This document shows, piece after piece, positions 17,710 to 26,241 of a DNA stretch of 64,000 nt. The DNA comes from Cytophagales bacterium Alg240-R148. Lineage in GTDB: Bacteria > Bacteroidota > Bacteroidia > Cytophagales > Cyclobacteriaceae. The notes under the pieces were generated by a model. It had not been told where the DNA came from. It worked only from the letters and a program-made list of their open reading frames with translations, and searched no databases. The stretch is from assembly GCA_900537185.1 (NCBI GenBank), contig LS999826.1, positions 733,521-797,520 of the forward strand. The letters are read 5' to 3'. A program made the position numbers and the translations under genes. The stretch's first letter is position 1, and every line of letters begins with the position of its first letter.

Positions 17710-18729
17710 TTATCTGTTAACTTCTGAATTTCCTACCCCATTTGCCAATTGTTGGACTTCTTCCACGCTGGTATAATTTGCATCCCCAAAAACGGAATGT
17801 TTCAATACGGATGCGGCTGTTGCAAACTCCAAATTTTTCAATAATTCCATACCTTGGAGGTAGCCATAAATAAAACCGGCAACAAAGGCGTCTCCTCCAC
17901 CTACTCTGTCTACAATATGGGTCATTTCGTACTCTTTTGAAAATTTTAAAAGATTTTCGTCATAAACCATGCCTTGCAATTTGTTGTGGCTAGCGCTGTA
18001 TACGGTTCTTTTGGTTGAAACAATTAGTTTGCATTGGGCCATTTTCCCCATCATTTGAGCATAGATGGACTTTAGATTTTCAGGTTGTTTGCCCAAGGCA
18101 GAGGAAAGAGGAATGTCATACAACAATTCGGCATCTTTTTCATTGCCAAAAAGAACGTGTACGTGGTCCAATAAATCGGGCATTACTTCTTTTGAGGACC
18201 GCCCATACTGCCATAAATTTTTTCTGTAATTGACATCGCAAGAGCAAGTAATGTTTCTTTTATTCGCTTCTACCAAAGCCACCAAACAAAGGTCTGCGGC
18301 TTGCTGCGATATTGCGGGTGTAATTCCTGAAAAGTGAAACCATTCTGCATCCTTGAAAATCAAGTCCCAATCAAATTCACTGGGTTTTGCAGCACACATG
18401 GAAGAGCCTGCTCGGTCGTAAATCACTTTACTGGGTCGTTGCATTGCTCCATTTTCTAAAAAGTAAATGCCCATCCTTTCTGGGCCAAAAACAATATGAC
18501 TGGTTCCAATGTTGTTTTTTCGAATTTCTGACAATGCTCTTTTACCAATGTCGTTAAGCGGTAGTCGAGTTAGAAACTCAACCGGTAGGCCTAGTTCTGC
18601 AATGGAACTGGCACTGTTCAACTCTGCTCCTCCAAAATTAACATCGAGTTGCTGGCTTTGCCCAAACCGTAGGTTTTGGGGAGGGCTTAATCGCAACAAT
18701 ACTTCACCCAAACAAACTATTTTTCCCAT
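17710..18729 (-). CDS. kdgK: 2-keto-3-deoxygluconate kinase (PfkB family)
   Basis: A 339-residue sugar kinase phosphorylating 2-keto-3-deoxygluconate to KDPG, the substrate of the aldolase encoded 3 nt downstream. It has the PfkB opening 'IVCLGEVLLRLSPP', the substrate-side 'NFGGAELNSASSIAELG', 'CDVNYRKNLW' (a KDG-kinase signature) and the ATP/anion-hole motif 'DRVGGGDAFVAGFIYG' containing the catalytic aspartate. It is the first gene of a two-gene operon, divergent from a LacI regulator; two inverted operator sites lie between them. Confidence 0.93.
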   Translation of the reverse strand: MGKIVCLGEVLLRLSPPQNLRFGQSQQLDVNFGGAELNSASSIAELGLPVEFLTRLPLNDIGKRALSEIRKNNIGTSHIVFGPERMGIYFLENGAMQRPSKVIYDRAGSSMCAAKPSEFDWDLIFKDAEWFHFSGITPAISQQAADLCLVALVEANKRNITCSCDVNYRKNLWQYGRSSKEVMPDLLDHVHVLFGNEKDAELLYDIPLSSALGKQPENLKSIYAQMMGKMAQCKLIVSTKRTVYSASHNKLQGMVYDENLLKFSKEYEMTHIVDRVGGGDAFVAGFIYGYLQGMELLKNLEFATAASVLKHSVFGDANYTSVEEVQQLANGVGNSEVNR

Positions 18730-18754
18730 TATTATTATGTTCTAAATACAAAAC

Positions 18755-18825
18755 CGTTAACGTACACGGGGCTGAACCAAAATATATCCTTCAAAAGAAG
18801 GATGAATAAACCGTGTTCGTTAACG
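18755..18825. promoter_or_regulatory. Paired LacI-type operators between kdgK-eda and the regulator
   Basis: CGTTAACGTACACGG (18755-18769) and CCGTGTTCGTTAACG (18811-18825) are inverted copies with 14 of 15 bases matching. Each contains the 8 bp palindrome CGTTAACG with a central TTAA, a LacI-family style site. The inner ends are 41 bp apart and the core centres 63 bp (six helical turns), allowing looping. A perfect hairpin, ATCCTTC-AAAA-GAAGGAT (18786-18803), lies between them. Repression of both divergent promoters by the LacI protein at 18880 is inferred. Confidence 0.6.
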
Positions 18826-18879
18826 ATAAGTTCAAAAGTAATATATTGTGTTGTCAAATAAAAGTTTTACATTCAAAAT

Positions 18880-19884
18880 ATGAAAAGGATTACAATAAAG
18901 GAAATTGCCCAACAAGCCCAGGTTTCTGTTGGTACCGTCGATCGGGTTTTGCACAACAGAGGGGAGGTAGCCGCGGCTACCCGATCCAAGGTTTTAGAAA
19001 TCGCAAAGGAAGGCAATTACCAAGTTAATGTTGTGGCAAGAAATTTAAAATTAAATAAAGTCTATAAATTGGCAATAGTGATCCCACAAGATAATGAGTA
19101 TTGGAAGGACCAAAAAAAAGGAATGGAAAAAGCCTTAGACGAATATAGTTCTTTTGGCCTTAAGGCTACTTTTTATACAGTCAATAGGCAAGTGCACAAT
19201 GGGTTATCTGAGGCTGTGGATTTAGCATTAAAAAAGGAGCCAGACGGCATGGTACTGGCCCCTTTGGAAAAGGATAATTTTGGGTTGTTACATGCCCTAG
19301 CAAACAAAGTGCCTTTTGTTTTAATTGACGCATCTGTTCAGGATGTCAAGCCCTTGGCCACCATTGCACAGAATTCTTTTAATGCTGGCGTATTGGCTGC
19401 CAAATTGTTGCATTTTGGTTGGCAAAATAACAGGAAAGCGATAATCTTAAGAACAATGGGGACCGATGGATTGAATAAAACAATTGATGAACGCATGGAA
19501 GGGTTTAAGTCTTATTATGACAACATGGGCTGGGACCGTTCGTTGGTTGTTGAAAAATTATGTGCAGTAGAACAAGGTGGGATGGTAAAACCTTGTAAGT
19601 TAGAAGCGAATAACTTGTATTTTGTTCCCAACTCTAGGGCCAACGAGTATGTTTCCTTTTTTTCAAATACCGACACCTACAGAATGGTAGGGTTTGACCT
19701 TACTAATTCTAACCATTTCCAATTAAAAAAGGATTCCATTGACTTTATCATTGACCAAGCTCCCGAGGAACAAGGGTATTTGAGCATACAATGTTTTTAT
19801 AAGTATTGGATTTCTAAAGTGGAAATTGAACCCATTCATGAAATGCCCCTACAAATCTTTACCAAAGAAAATTTGCAAGGATAA
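18880..19884 (+). CDS. LacI family transcriptional regulator
   Basis: A 334-residue regulator with the LacI helix-turn-helix at residues 4-24 ('ITIKEIAQQAQVSVGTVDRVLHNRGEV') and hinge helix near residue 50 ('VVARNLKLNK'). A periplasmic-binding-protein-like sensor domain follows ('KLAIVIPQDNEYWKDQKKGMEKALDEY', 'PDGMVLAPLEKDNF', 'VGFDLTNSNHF'). The 'VGTVDRVLHNRG' form is typical of a Bacteroidota LacI subgroup with sugar ligands. It is divergent from kdgK-eda and convergent with the gluconate operon through UPF0158, so KDG, KDPG or gluconate are candidate ligands (inference). Confidence 0.9.
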   Translation: MKRITIKEIAQQAQVSVGTVDRVLHNRGEVAAATRSKVLEIAKEGNYQVNVVARNLKLNKVYKLAIVIPQDNEYWKDQKKGMEKALDEYSSFGLKATFYTVNRQVHNGLSEAVDLALKKEPDGMVLAPLEKDNFGLLHALANKVPFVLIDASVQDVKPLATIAQNSFNAGVLAAKLLHFGWQNNRKAIILRTMGTDGLNKTIDERMEGFKSYYDNMGWDRSLVVEKLCAVEQGGMVKPCKLEANNLYFVPNSRANEYVSFFSNTDTYRMVGFDLTNSNHFQLKKDSIDFIIDQAPEEQGYLSIQCFYKYWISKVEIEPIHEMPLQIFTKENLQG

Positions 19885-20063
19885 ATCTGTTCCTATTCCT
19901 TTGATTGAGGTTTGAAGCCGTGCTGTCTAAGTCGGACAATTGGGCATAGTAAATTAGCATACAGATCTGTGTGAAAACCTGTCTGCTAAGGAAGTGAAAT
20001 TGGCACGCTATTGCGTTGGATAGAATGCTTTCAACCACTTTTAAATGCACTGGCGCAATACTT

Positions 20064-20092
20064 TTGATCCCTATTATTATTATGTAGCTTTG
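20064..20092 (+). promoter_or_regulatory. Bacteroidota-type promoter for the UPF0158 gene
   Basis: TTG (20064-20066), an 18 nt spacer and TAGCTTTG (20085-20092) match the Bacteroidota sigma-A pattern exactly at the -7 element; the ATG is 29 nt downstream. The remainder of the 236 bp gap from 19885 shows no gene. Confidence 0.65.
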
Positions 20093-20120
20093 CAGTTGAT
20101 TTAAAAATTGAGGACGCAAC

Positions 20121-20564
20121 ATGACGGAACAACAAAAGTTACAACCAAGTGAGGAGGCCATTCTGGAAATTGCCGACAACATGCGCTGTGGCTACATTAG
20201 CTATTTCAATTTACAGACTGGTGCTATTACTTTTATTCCTGAAAATCTAGATGGTTACGATCTAGGGGAAGACAACCCTTGGAAAGAAATTGAAACAGAA
20301 ATAAAACAAAGCCCAAGTAGTTTTTTGTCTTTTGCGCCACTTCCAAAAGATATTGCGTCCCAAACCAAGGAGGAATTCATTGAAAAAATGGAGGCCGGTA
20401 AATTGAAAGAAATGCTGGAGCATGCAATGCGCAATCCAAATGCAGATAAAAATTTCAAAGTACTCCTAGATAACTCTGAATTTAGGGATGCATGGGCTTA
20501 TTTCGAAGACCAAAAATGCCAAACTTTAATTAAGGCAGTTGTTGAAGAGTTTCTTTCTATATAA
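20121..20564 (+). CDS. UPF0158 family protein
   Basis: A 147-residue cytosolic acidic protein. It opens with a helix ('EEAILEIADNMRCGYISYFNLQTGAI'), then 'NPWKEIETEIKQ', 'LPKDIASQTKEEFIEKM' and the closing 'FRDAWAYFEDQKCQTLIKAVVEEFL', all patterns of the UPF0158 family. Function is unknown. A strong promoter lies 29 nt upstream. It is convergent with the gluconate permease with only 17 bp between stop codons. Confidence 0.8.
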   Translation: MTEQQKLQPSEEAILEIADNMRCGYISYFNLQTGAITFIPENLDGYDLGEDNPWKEIETEIKQSPSSFLSFAPLPKDIASQTKEEFIEKMEAGKLKEMLEHAMRNPNADKNFKVLLDNSEFRDAWAYFEDQKCQTLIKAVVEEFLSI

Positions 20565-20581
20565 TCTTTTTCGTAGTTGCT

Positions 20582-21928
20582 TCAAAGCGCATACCATAAA
20601 ACTGTACTCATAACCAAACCACAAAGCCCAATGATACAAGTCATGGCAGTCCAGGTTTTGAACGTGTTTTTTTCATTCAGATGCAAGTATTGACTCACCA
20701 ACCAAAACCCGCTATCGTTAACATGTGAAAGCATAGTAGCTCCACTGGCTATGGCAATAACCAATATGGCCGTGTGCATTTCATCTATGGGCATCATGGA
20801 TAAAATTGGTGCCGTAATGCCCGCTGCAGTGGTCATGGCCACGGTAGCCGATCCCTGTAATACGCGTACTACAGCAGCTAAAATAAAGGCAAATACTACT
20901 GGTGGTAACATAGATTCATTTAACGTAGAGGCAATCATATTGCCAGCACCAGTGTCCACTAAAATTTGTTTGAAAACACCTCCTGCTCCTGTCAAAAGAA
21001 TAATTGAACCGGCGGGGATAAGAGATTTATTGGAAATTTTCTGTAGTTGTTGGGTTGAAAACCCTCTTTTTATTCCTAAAAAATACCAGGCCAACAGATT
21101 GGCTGCTATTAAAGCAGTAAAAGGATGGCCCAAAAGATCCACCCAAAAGATTAAGGTTTCCGAAACGTATATGCTTTTAAAAAAAGTATGGTAGACGTTA
21201 TTGACTACTATTAACACAATAGGAAGGAATATAATTACGAGGATACCCCCTGGGGATGGACCTTTCTGTACTACCTTATTTTCCGTTGGTTCAGGTACTT
21301 GAAAGTCGGAACTAGGAATTTTGTTTGCAATGTAATTTGCAAACAAGGGGCCACTAATTAAGGCAGTGGGAAGGCCTATTACAAACCCAAATATTATTAC
21401 CCATCCCAATTGTGCACCCATTATTTCGGCTACAGCAACTGGGCCAGGGGTAGGGGGGATAAAGCTATGGGTAATGGCCAACCCGGCCAAAAGTGGAATG
21501 GCGTAAATTAAAATGGATTTTTTACTTTTCTTGTGCAAGGCAATGGCCATGGGTAGTAAGATGATAAATGCCACATCAAAAAATACAGGAATAGCTACTA
21601 AAAACCCGGTGGCCATCATGGCCAATGGCGCTCTTTTTTCGCCTGTCTTTTTTAACATATAGGCAGCCAAACTTTGAGCGCCTCCAGATTGTTCTAATAT
21701 TGCTCCAAAAAGAGCGCCCAAACCAACTACGGTAGCCACAAAACCCAAGGTGCCACCCATGCCATTTTTAATGGTTTGGAGAATGTCTGCTGCTGGCATA
21801 CCGCATGCAATCCCAACCCAAATGCTGGCAATAAGCAAAGAAAGAAATGCATGTATTTTTAATACCAGAATAAGCAGCAACAGCACTAAAATTCCTGATA
21901 AAACGGCTAAAAGTATGTTGTAATCCAT
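20582..21928 (-). CDS. gntT: Gluconate:H+ symporter, GntP family
   Basis: A 448-residue inner-membrane permease with about 12-14 hydrophobic helices. Family landmarks are 'GGTLGFVATVVGLGALFGAILEQSGGAQ', 'IPVFFDVAFIILLPM', 'THSFIPPTPGPVAVAE' and 'GSATVAMTTAAGITAPI', as in GntT/GntP/IdnT. The ATG at 21928 is preferred over a TTG at 21943, which would overlap the upstream gene; the ATG leaves a 5 nt gap. It is the last gene of the GH3 / gntK-gnd / gntT operon, which supports gluconate as the substrate over other aldonates. Confidence 0.9.
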   Translation of the reverse strand: MDYNILLAVLSGILVLLLLILVLKIHAFLSLLIASIWVGIACGMPAADILQTIKNGMGGTLGFVATVVGLGALFGAILEQSGGAQSLAAYMLKKTGEKRAPLAMMATGFLVAIPVFFDVAFIILLPMAIALHKKSKKSILIYAIPLLAGLAITHSFIPPTPGPVAVAEIMGAQLGWVIIFGFVIGLPTALISGPLFANYIANKIPSSDFQVPEPTENKVVQKGPSPGGILVIIFLPIVLIVVNNVYHTFFKSIYVSETLIFWVDLLGHPFTALIAANLLAWYFLGIKRGFSTQQLQKISNKSLIPAGSIILLTGAGGVFKQILVDTGAGNMIASTLNESMLPPVVFAFILAAVVRVLQGSATVAMTTAAGITAPILSMMPIDEMHTAILVIAIASGATMLSHVNDSGFWLVSQYLHLNEKNTFKTWTAMTCIIGLCGLVMSTVLWYAL

Positions 21929-21933
21929 AAGTG

Positions 21934-23832
21934 TTAATCCCAATTTGAATGGAATGTTATTGACTCATTCCTGTCGTTTCTTTTATAGGTATGCGCGCCA
22001 AAACAATCCCGTTGTGCTTGGATCATGTTGGCCGATGAATTGGCCGTTAACCACCCGTTTAAGTAGTTCCATGCGGCCGATATAACTGGGATTGGCATTC
22101 TGTTTAAAGTAGATTTGAATATAAAAGAAGCCATTTGGTTGTCGTATTTTTTAACAGCTTCAACCGCCGTTGTATGCATCAGGAAATTGCAATCGGGTAG
22201 GTCCCTTAATACATAAACCAACTCCTCCATTAGCTCCGATTTAATAATGCAACCATTGGTCCAAATCCTGGCAACATCCGATAAGTTGATGTTCCAATTG
22301 TATTGATCCGATGCCAGGCGAATGGCATCTATTCCGATGGCATGGTTGACGATCCTTGCCAACTGGTACGCATGTTGGACCTCCAACTTAATTTCTTCAA
22401 ATTTGAAATGGGTATATTGTTTGTGTCCGTAGCGTTTGGCTGCTTGTACCCGTTCTTTTTTTTGTCCTGACAAATTTCTCACCATAACAGCTTCTGAAAT
22501 GGTGTTCAAAGGAATACCCAGCTCTAGCGCTGCCTGGGTAGACCAACCTCCTGTTCCTTTCTGCCCGGCCTTGTCCAGTACTTTATCCAATAAAAAATCT
22601 GGACCATCTTTTTTTAACAAAATATTGGCACTTATGTCCAACAAGTAACTTTGCAGTCCAGCTCCGGACCACGATTTAAAAACATTCGAAATATCCTTAT
22701 TATTGGCTGTAGTGATGGTTTTAAAAAAATGATAAACTTCCGAAATAATCTGCATTTCTGCATATTCTATTCCGTTGTGAATCATTTTTACAAAATGACC
22801 AGCCCCCCCTTTTCCAATAAAATTAGAACAGGGGCTGTTTTGTTTGTCCTTTGCCGCAATCTTGTTGAAAAATGGTTGTACCATGGCATATGCCTCTTTA
22901 GAACCTCCAGGCATAATAGAAGGCCCATTTTTAGCCCCCGCTTCTCCACCAGAAATACCAACGCCTAAGAATTTTATTCCATTTTCTGATAATGCGGCCA
23001 TCCTTCTTTCGGTGTCTTTGTAGTGCGAGTTGCCTCCATCAATGATCAAATCGCCAGGTGAAAGCTTGGGGGTTAAGGATGCTATTACAGCATCTACTGC
23101 TTCACCGGCGTTGACCATCAAAAGAATCGATCTTGGTTTAGTTAATGAATGCACAAAATCGCTCAGGTTGTTGTGTCCTTGTAAGACATATTGCTCTGGC
23201 ATGCTTCTGACAAAATCAGCCGCTATATTTTCTTCTTTACCAGGTATTTCTCTGTTATAAATGGCTAGGTTGGTACCGTTTTTTGCTAAGTTTTCAGCCA
23301 AACTTTTACCCATTACGCCTAGGCCTATTAAGCCCATGTTGTATTCCATTGTATTGGATTTGAAATTGTAAATTTGATCTACCAATTGTGGCACCTCCTT
23401 TTTTATGGAGTAGCGTTCGCCATAAGTTGCTTCTTCTAAGGTTTCGAATTGAGAATCCAATAAAGTTGGATCAAAAAAATGGTCTTCTCGTTTTAATAAT
23501 CGATCGGAAATTAATTGTTTGGACCCGTAGAGCAAAACCCACCGAACTTGGGGGTGTTGCAATGTTTTTCTATACTTTTCTTTAAGAGCAGAACAGGCTA
23601 AAACCGCTCCTTTACCTTGGGCCCACTTTATTATGTTTTGTTGCAACTCTGAAAGCCATGGTTGTCTGTCGCCATCGTTTAAGGGGATTCCCGCCTTCAT
23701 TTTATTTTTATTGGACAGGCTGTGGAAATCATCGGCATCGTAAAAAGGAATTTTCAGCCTTTTACTTAATTCCAGCCCAACGGTGGTCTTGCCACACCCG
23801 CTCACTCCATATAGTAGGATAATGGTGCCCAT
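21934..23832 (-). CDS. Fused gluconokinase / 6-phosphogluconate dehydrogenase
   Basis: A 632-residue fusion. Residues 1-155 are a GntK-type gluconokinase with the P-loop 'GVSGCGKTT', 'YDADDFHSLSNKNKM' and 'ACSALKEKYR'. From about residue 163 it is a complete 6-phosphogluconate dehydrogenase: the NADP-binding 'GLIGLGVMGKSLAENLAKNG', 'DGGNSHYKDT', the substrate segment 'GKGGAGHFVKMIHNGIEYAEMQ' with the catalytic lysine, and 'GGWSTQAALELGIPLNTI'. One polypeptide would thus take gluconate to 6-phosphogluconate and on to ribulose 5-phosphate plus CO2. The halves are joined by a short linker with an internal Met ('SNTMEYNMGL'), so independent internal starts cannot be excluded. The gene sits between the GH3 gene (1 nt gap) and gntT (5 nt gap). 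Confidence 0.92.
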   Translation of the reverse strand: MGTIILLYGVSGCGKTTVGLELSKRLKIPFYDADDFHSLSNKNKMKAGIPLNDGDRQPWLSELQQNIIKWAQGKGAVLACSALKEKYRKTLQHPQVRWVLLYGSKQLISDRLLKREDHFFDPTLLDSQFETLEEATYGERYSIKKEVPQLVDQIYNFKSNTMEYNMGLIGLGVMGKSLAENLAKNGTNLAIYNREIPGKEENIAADFVRSMPEQYVLQGHNNLSDFVHSLTKPRSILLMVNAGEAVDAVIASLTPKLSPGDLIIDGGNSHYKDTERRMAALSENGIKFLGVGISGGEAGAKNGPSIMPGGSKEAYAMVQPFFNKIAAKDKQNSPCSNFIGKGGAGHFVKMIHNGIEYAEMQIISEVYHFFKTITTANNKDISNVFKSWSGAGLQSYLLDISANILLKKDGPDFLLDKVLDKAGQKGTGGWSTQAALELGIPLNTISEAVMVRNLSGQKKERVQAAKRYGHKQYTHFKFEEIKLEVQHAYQLARIVNHAIGIDAIRLASDQYNWNINLSDVARIWTNGCIIKSELMEELVYVLRDLPDCNFLMHTTAVEAVKKYDNQMASFIFKSTLNRMPIPVISAAWNYLNGWLTANSSANMIQAQRDCFGAHTYKRNDRNESITFHSNWD

Positions 23833-23833
23833 G

Positions 23834-26080
23834 TTATTCAGAAAGAGTTAATTTTTCTGGGGTTCCGGATTGCGCATTTTGGCTGATCCAAAAATTAAAG
23901 GTTCCTGCTTCTGTTATCCATTTTCCGTTGTGATAAAACTTCAAATCTTCTTTGGTAATGGTAAAAGATATGGTTTTAGAAGCACCCGGTTGCAAAACAA
24001 TTTTTTCAAAATTAATGAGCTCCCTAACTGGCCTTGTTAAGGATGCAAATTCATCTTGCATATAGAGTTGTATTGTTTCTTGTTCGGTGTAGGAACCTCT
24101 ATTGGTTACTGTGATGCTGGCATGAACACTGTCTTGCATGCCCATTTCATTTGCTGAAAGTTTAAAATCGGTATATTCAACCGACCCATATTGCAGCCCA
24201 AACCCAAAAGGGTACAATGGTTCAAAACCGGCATCCAGATAATGGGAATCGTTTCCTAAAGAACTTTGCCAGGCACCCACTGGAATGTCATTGATGTGAA
24301 CAAAAGACTCTTTTGATGCTGGTCGGCCAGTATTTTTGTGGTTGTAATGAATAGGTACTTGCCCCACCGTTTTTGGCCAAGAAACGGGCAACCTTCCAGA
24401 TGGTACAGCCTCGCCCATAAGCAAATCTTTTAGGGCCGGGCCGCCCATGGTTCCGGGGTGCCAGGCCATCATGATGGCATCTACATCCGATAATATATTG
24501 CTTAAATCAATAGGTCTGCCGGCCATGATGATCAATACAATGGGTTTTCCAGTTTTGGATAGTTGTTGGAGGAGTGCTTCTTGTTTTCCGGGTAATCGAA
24601 TGTCCGCTCTGCTGTGTGCTTCGCCGGATAAAATGGCTTCTTCTCCTCCAAAAAAGAATATAACGTCAGACTTTTTGGCAGCAGCAATAACCGCAGGAAA
24701 AGCATTGGTGACACTGTCTCTGCTGAAATGGAGTCCGGGAATAAACTGGTGCTCGATGGAATTGTCTTGTCTGAAAGCATCGACAGGCGTTATAGTTTTA
24801 CTGGCATCCCCATCAAAAGACCAAGTACCCATCTGATCCAAAGGAGCATCCGCCATAGGCCCTGTAATTAAAATTTTAGAAGAGGCCTTTATGGGTAAAA
24901 TTTGTTTCTTGTTTTTTAGTAAAACAACACTTTCAAGCGCTGCTCTTTGTGCAGCTTTTAAATGTTCTTCCGCATACAATATGGAGGTATCTTCATTAAA
25001 AGAGGTGTCTTCAAACAGGCCGAGCTTTAATTTAATCCGGAGAATGGAAGCAACCATCTTATCCAAGGCAGCCTCGGTAAATTTTCCTTCTTTAATTAAG
25101 GTTATTAAATTCTTTTCATATGCCTCTGACATCATTTCCATGTCCAAACTGGCTTGTGCTGCTCTTAAGGCTGCTTCTTTCTCGTCTTTACAATACCCAT
25201 GGGCAATCATTTCCGTTACGGAGTTCCAATCGCTTACTACAAAACCATCAAATTTCCATTGTTCTTTCAAGGTTTGTTTGATCGCGTACGCATGGGCAGA
25301 AGCAGGTATACCATTGAGCTCGTTAAAGGAAGTCATAAAAGTGGCAATCCCTTCCTCCACAGCTCCTTTGAATGGTTTGAGGTAGACATTGTGCAACAAT
25401 GCGTTGTCAATTACTGCTGTGTTGTAATCTCTACCACCTTCCGCTGCCCCATAACCAACAAAATGTTTGGCACAAGCTGCCATGCTGGTTGGGTTGGAAA
25501 GGTCGGAAGTTTGAAAACCTCTTGTATAAGCTTTAGATAGTACTGTTGTTAAGTAGGGGTCTTCACCTGCAGATTCCGCTATTCGGCCCCAACGCGGATC
25601 CCTCGATATGTCCAACATTGGAGCAAAAGTCCACCGTATGCCCATGGTGTTGGCTTCAACTGCCGCAATTCTGGATCCTTGCTCTATTATAGAAGCATCC
25701 CAGGTGGCTGCCTGACCAAGTGGAATAGGAAAGATGGTTTTGTAACCGTGAATAACGTCTCGGGCAAAGATTAAAGGAATTCCTTGCGGGCTCTCTTTTA
25801 CTGCTATTTCTTGAAGTTCTTTTACAAACTCTGCCTTAGTCACGTTAATGACTGAGCCCACCCGTCCTTCTCTAACTGCCTGTTTAAGATCTTCTGAGAG
25901 TGTTTTGCTTCTGGAAGAAGTACCTCTTTGTGCTGTTTGCCCTACTTTTTCCACCAAAGTCATTTTGGCAATTAGGCTGTCAATCTTCTGTTCGAGTGGA
26001 TCTACTTGGGTAGTAGATGGAGTCGGGGAACAAGCTTCAATAAGGAATAAAATGATTAGGAACCAATAGCGTCTTTTCAT
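23834..26080 (-). CDS. bglX: GH3 beta-glucosidase lipoprotein (BglX-like)
   Basis: A 748-residue glycoside hydrolase family 3 enzyme. The signal peptide ends in the lipobox LIEAC (Cys about 17), predicting an exported lipoprotein. The N-terminal TIM barrel has 'MTLVEKVGQTAQRGT', 'FAPMLDISRDPRWGRIAESAGEDPYL' and the nucleophile motif 'GFVVSDWNSV'. The alpha/beta sandwich carries 'LLKNKKQILPI' and 'MAWHPGTMGGPAL', and the C-terminal fibronectin-like domain begins near 'LYPFGFGLQYG'. It is first in the operon with gntK-gnd and gntT. It hydrolyses beta-glucosides, releasing glucose or other sugars that could feed oxidation to gluconate. Confidence 0.93.
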   Translation of the reverse strand: MKRRYWFLIILFLIEACSPTPSTTQVDPLEQKIDSLIAKMTLVEKVGQTAQRGTSSRSKTLSEDLKQAVREGRVGSVINVTKAEFVKELQEIAVKESPQGIPLIFARDVIHGYKTIFPIPLGQAATWDASIIEQGSRIAAVEANTMGIRWTFAPMLDISRDPRWGRIAESAGEDPYLTTVLSKAYTRGFQTSDLSNPTSMAACAKHFVGYGAAEGGRDYNTAVIDNALLHNVYLKPFKGAVEEGIATFMTSFNELNGIPASAHAYAIKQTLKEQWKFDGFVVSDWNSVTEMIAHGYCKDEKEAALRAAQASLDMEMMSEAYEKNLITLIKEGKFTEAALDKMVASILRIKLKLGLFEDTSFNEDTSILYAEEHLKAAQRAALESVVLLKNKKQILPIKASSKILITGPMADAPLDQMGTWSFDGDASKTITPVDAFRQDNSIEHQFIPGLHFSRDSVTNAFPAVIAAAKKSDVIFFFGGEEAILSGEAHSRADIRLPGKQEALLQQLSKTGKPIVLIIMAGRPIDLSNILSDVDAIMMAWHPGTMGGPALKDLLMGEAVPSGRLPVSWPKTVGQVPIHYNHKNTGRPASKESFVHINDIPVGAWQSSLGNDSHYLDAGFEPLYPFGFGLQYGSVEYTDFKLSANEMGMQDSVHASITVTNRGSYTEQETIQLYMQDEFASLTRPVRELINFEKIVLQPGASKTISFTITKEDLKFYHNGKWITEAGTFNFWISQNAQSGTPEKLTLSE

Positions 26081-26084
26081 GTTT

Positions 26085-26113
26085 CAAATGTAAACGCAAA
26101 TGGTTGTTCTCAA
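26085..26113 (-). promoter_or_regulatory. Candidate promoter of the bglX operon, nearly leaderless
   Basis: On the minus strand TTG (26113-26111), an 18 nt spacer and TACATTTG (26092-26085) match the Bacteroidota promoter, only 4 nt before the ATG at 26080. The -33 region overlaps a small dyad GGTTG-TTCT-CAACC (26102-26115), which could be an operator. If used, the transcript would have almost no leader. Confidence 0.4.
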
Positions 26114-26241
26114 CCGTTGTAAAATGAACAAACAGGAGGGGTAAATATTTCAGAGATATCTTATTTGTCTCAAATGGAAGGTTTTTGCTAAAAATCCTCT
26201 GTTTTTTAAGTGTAATTTAACAAGGAAGGCTATATTGTTAT

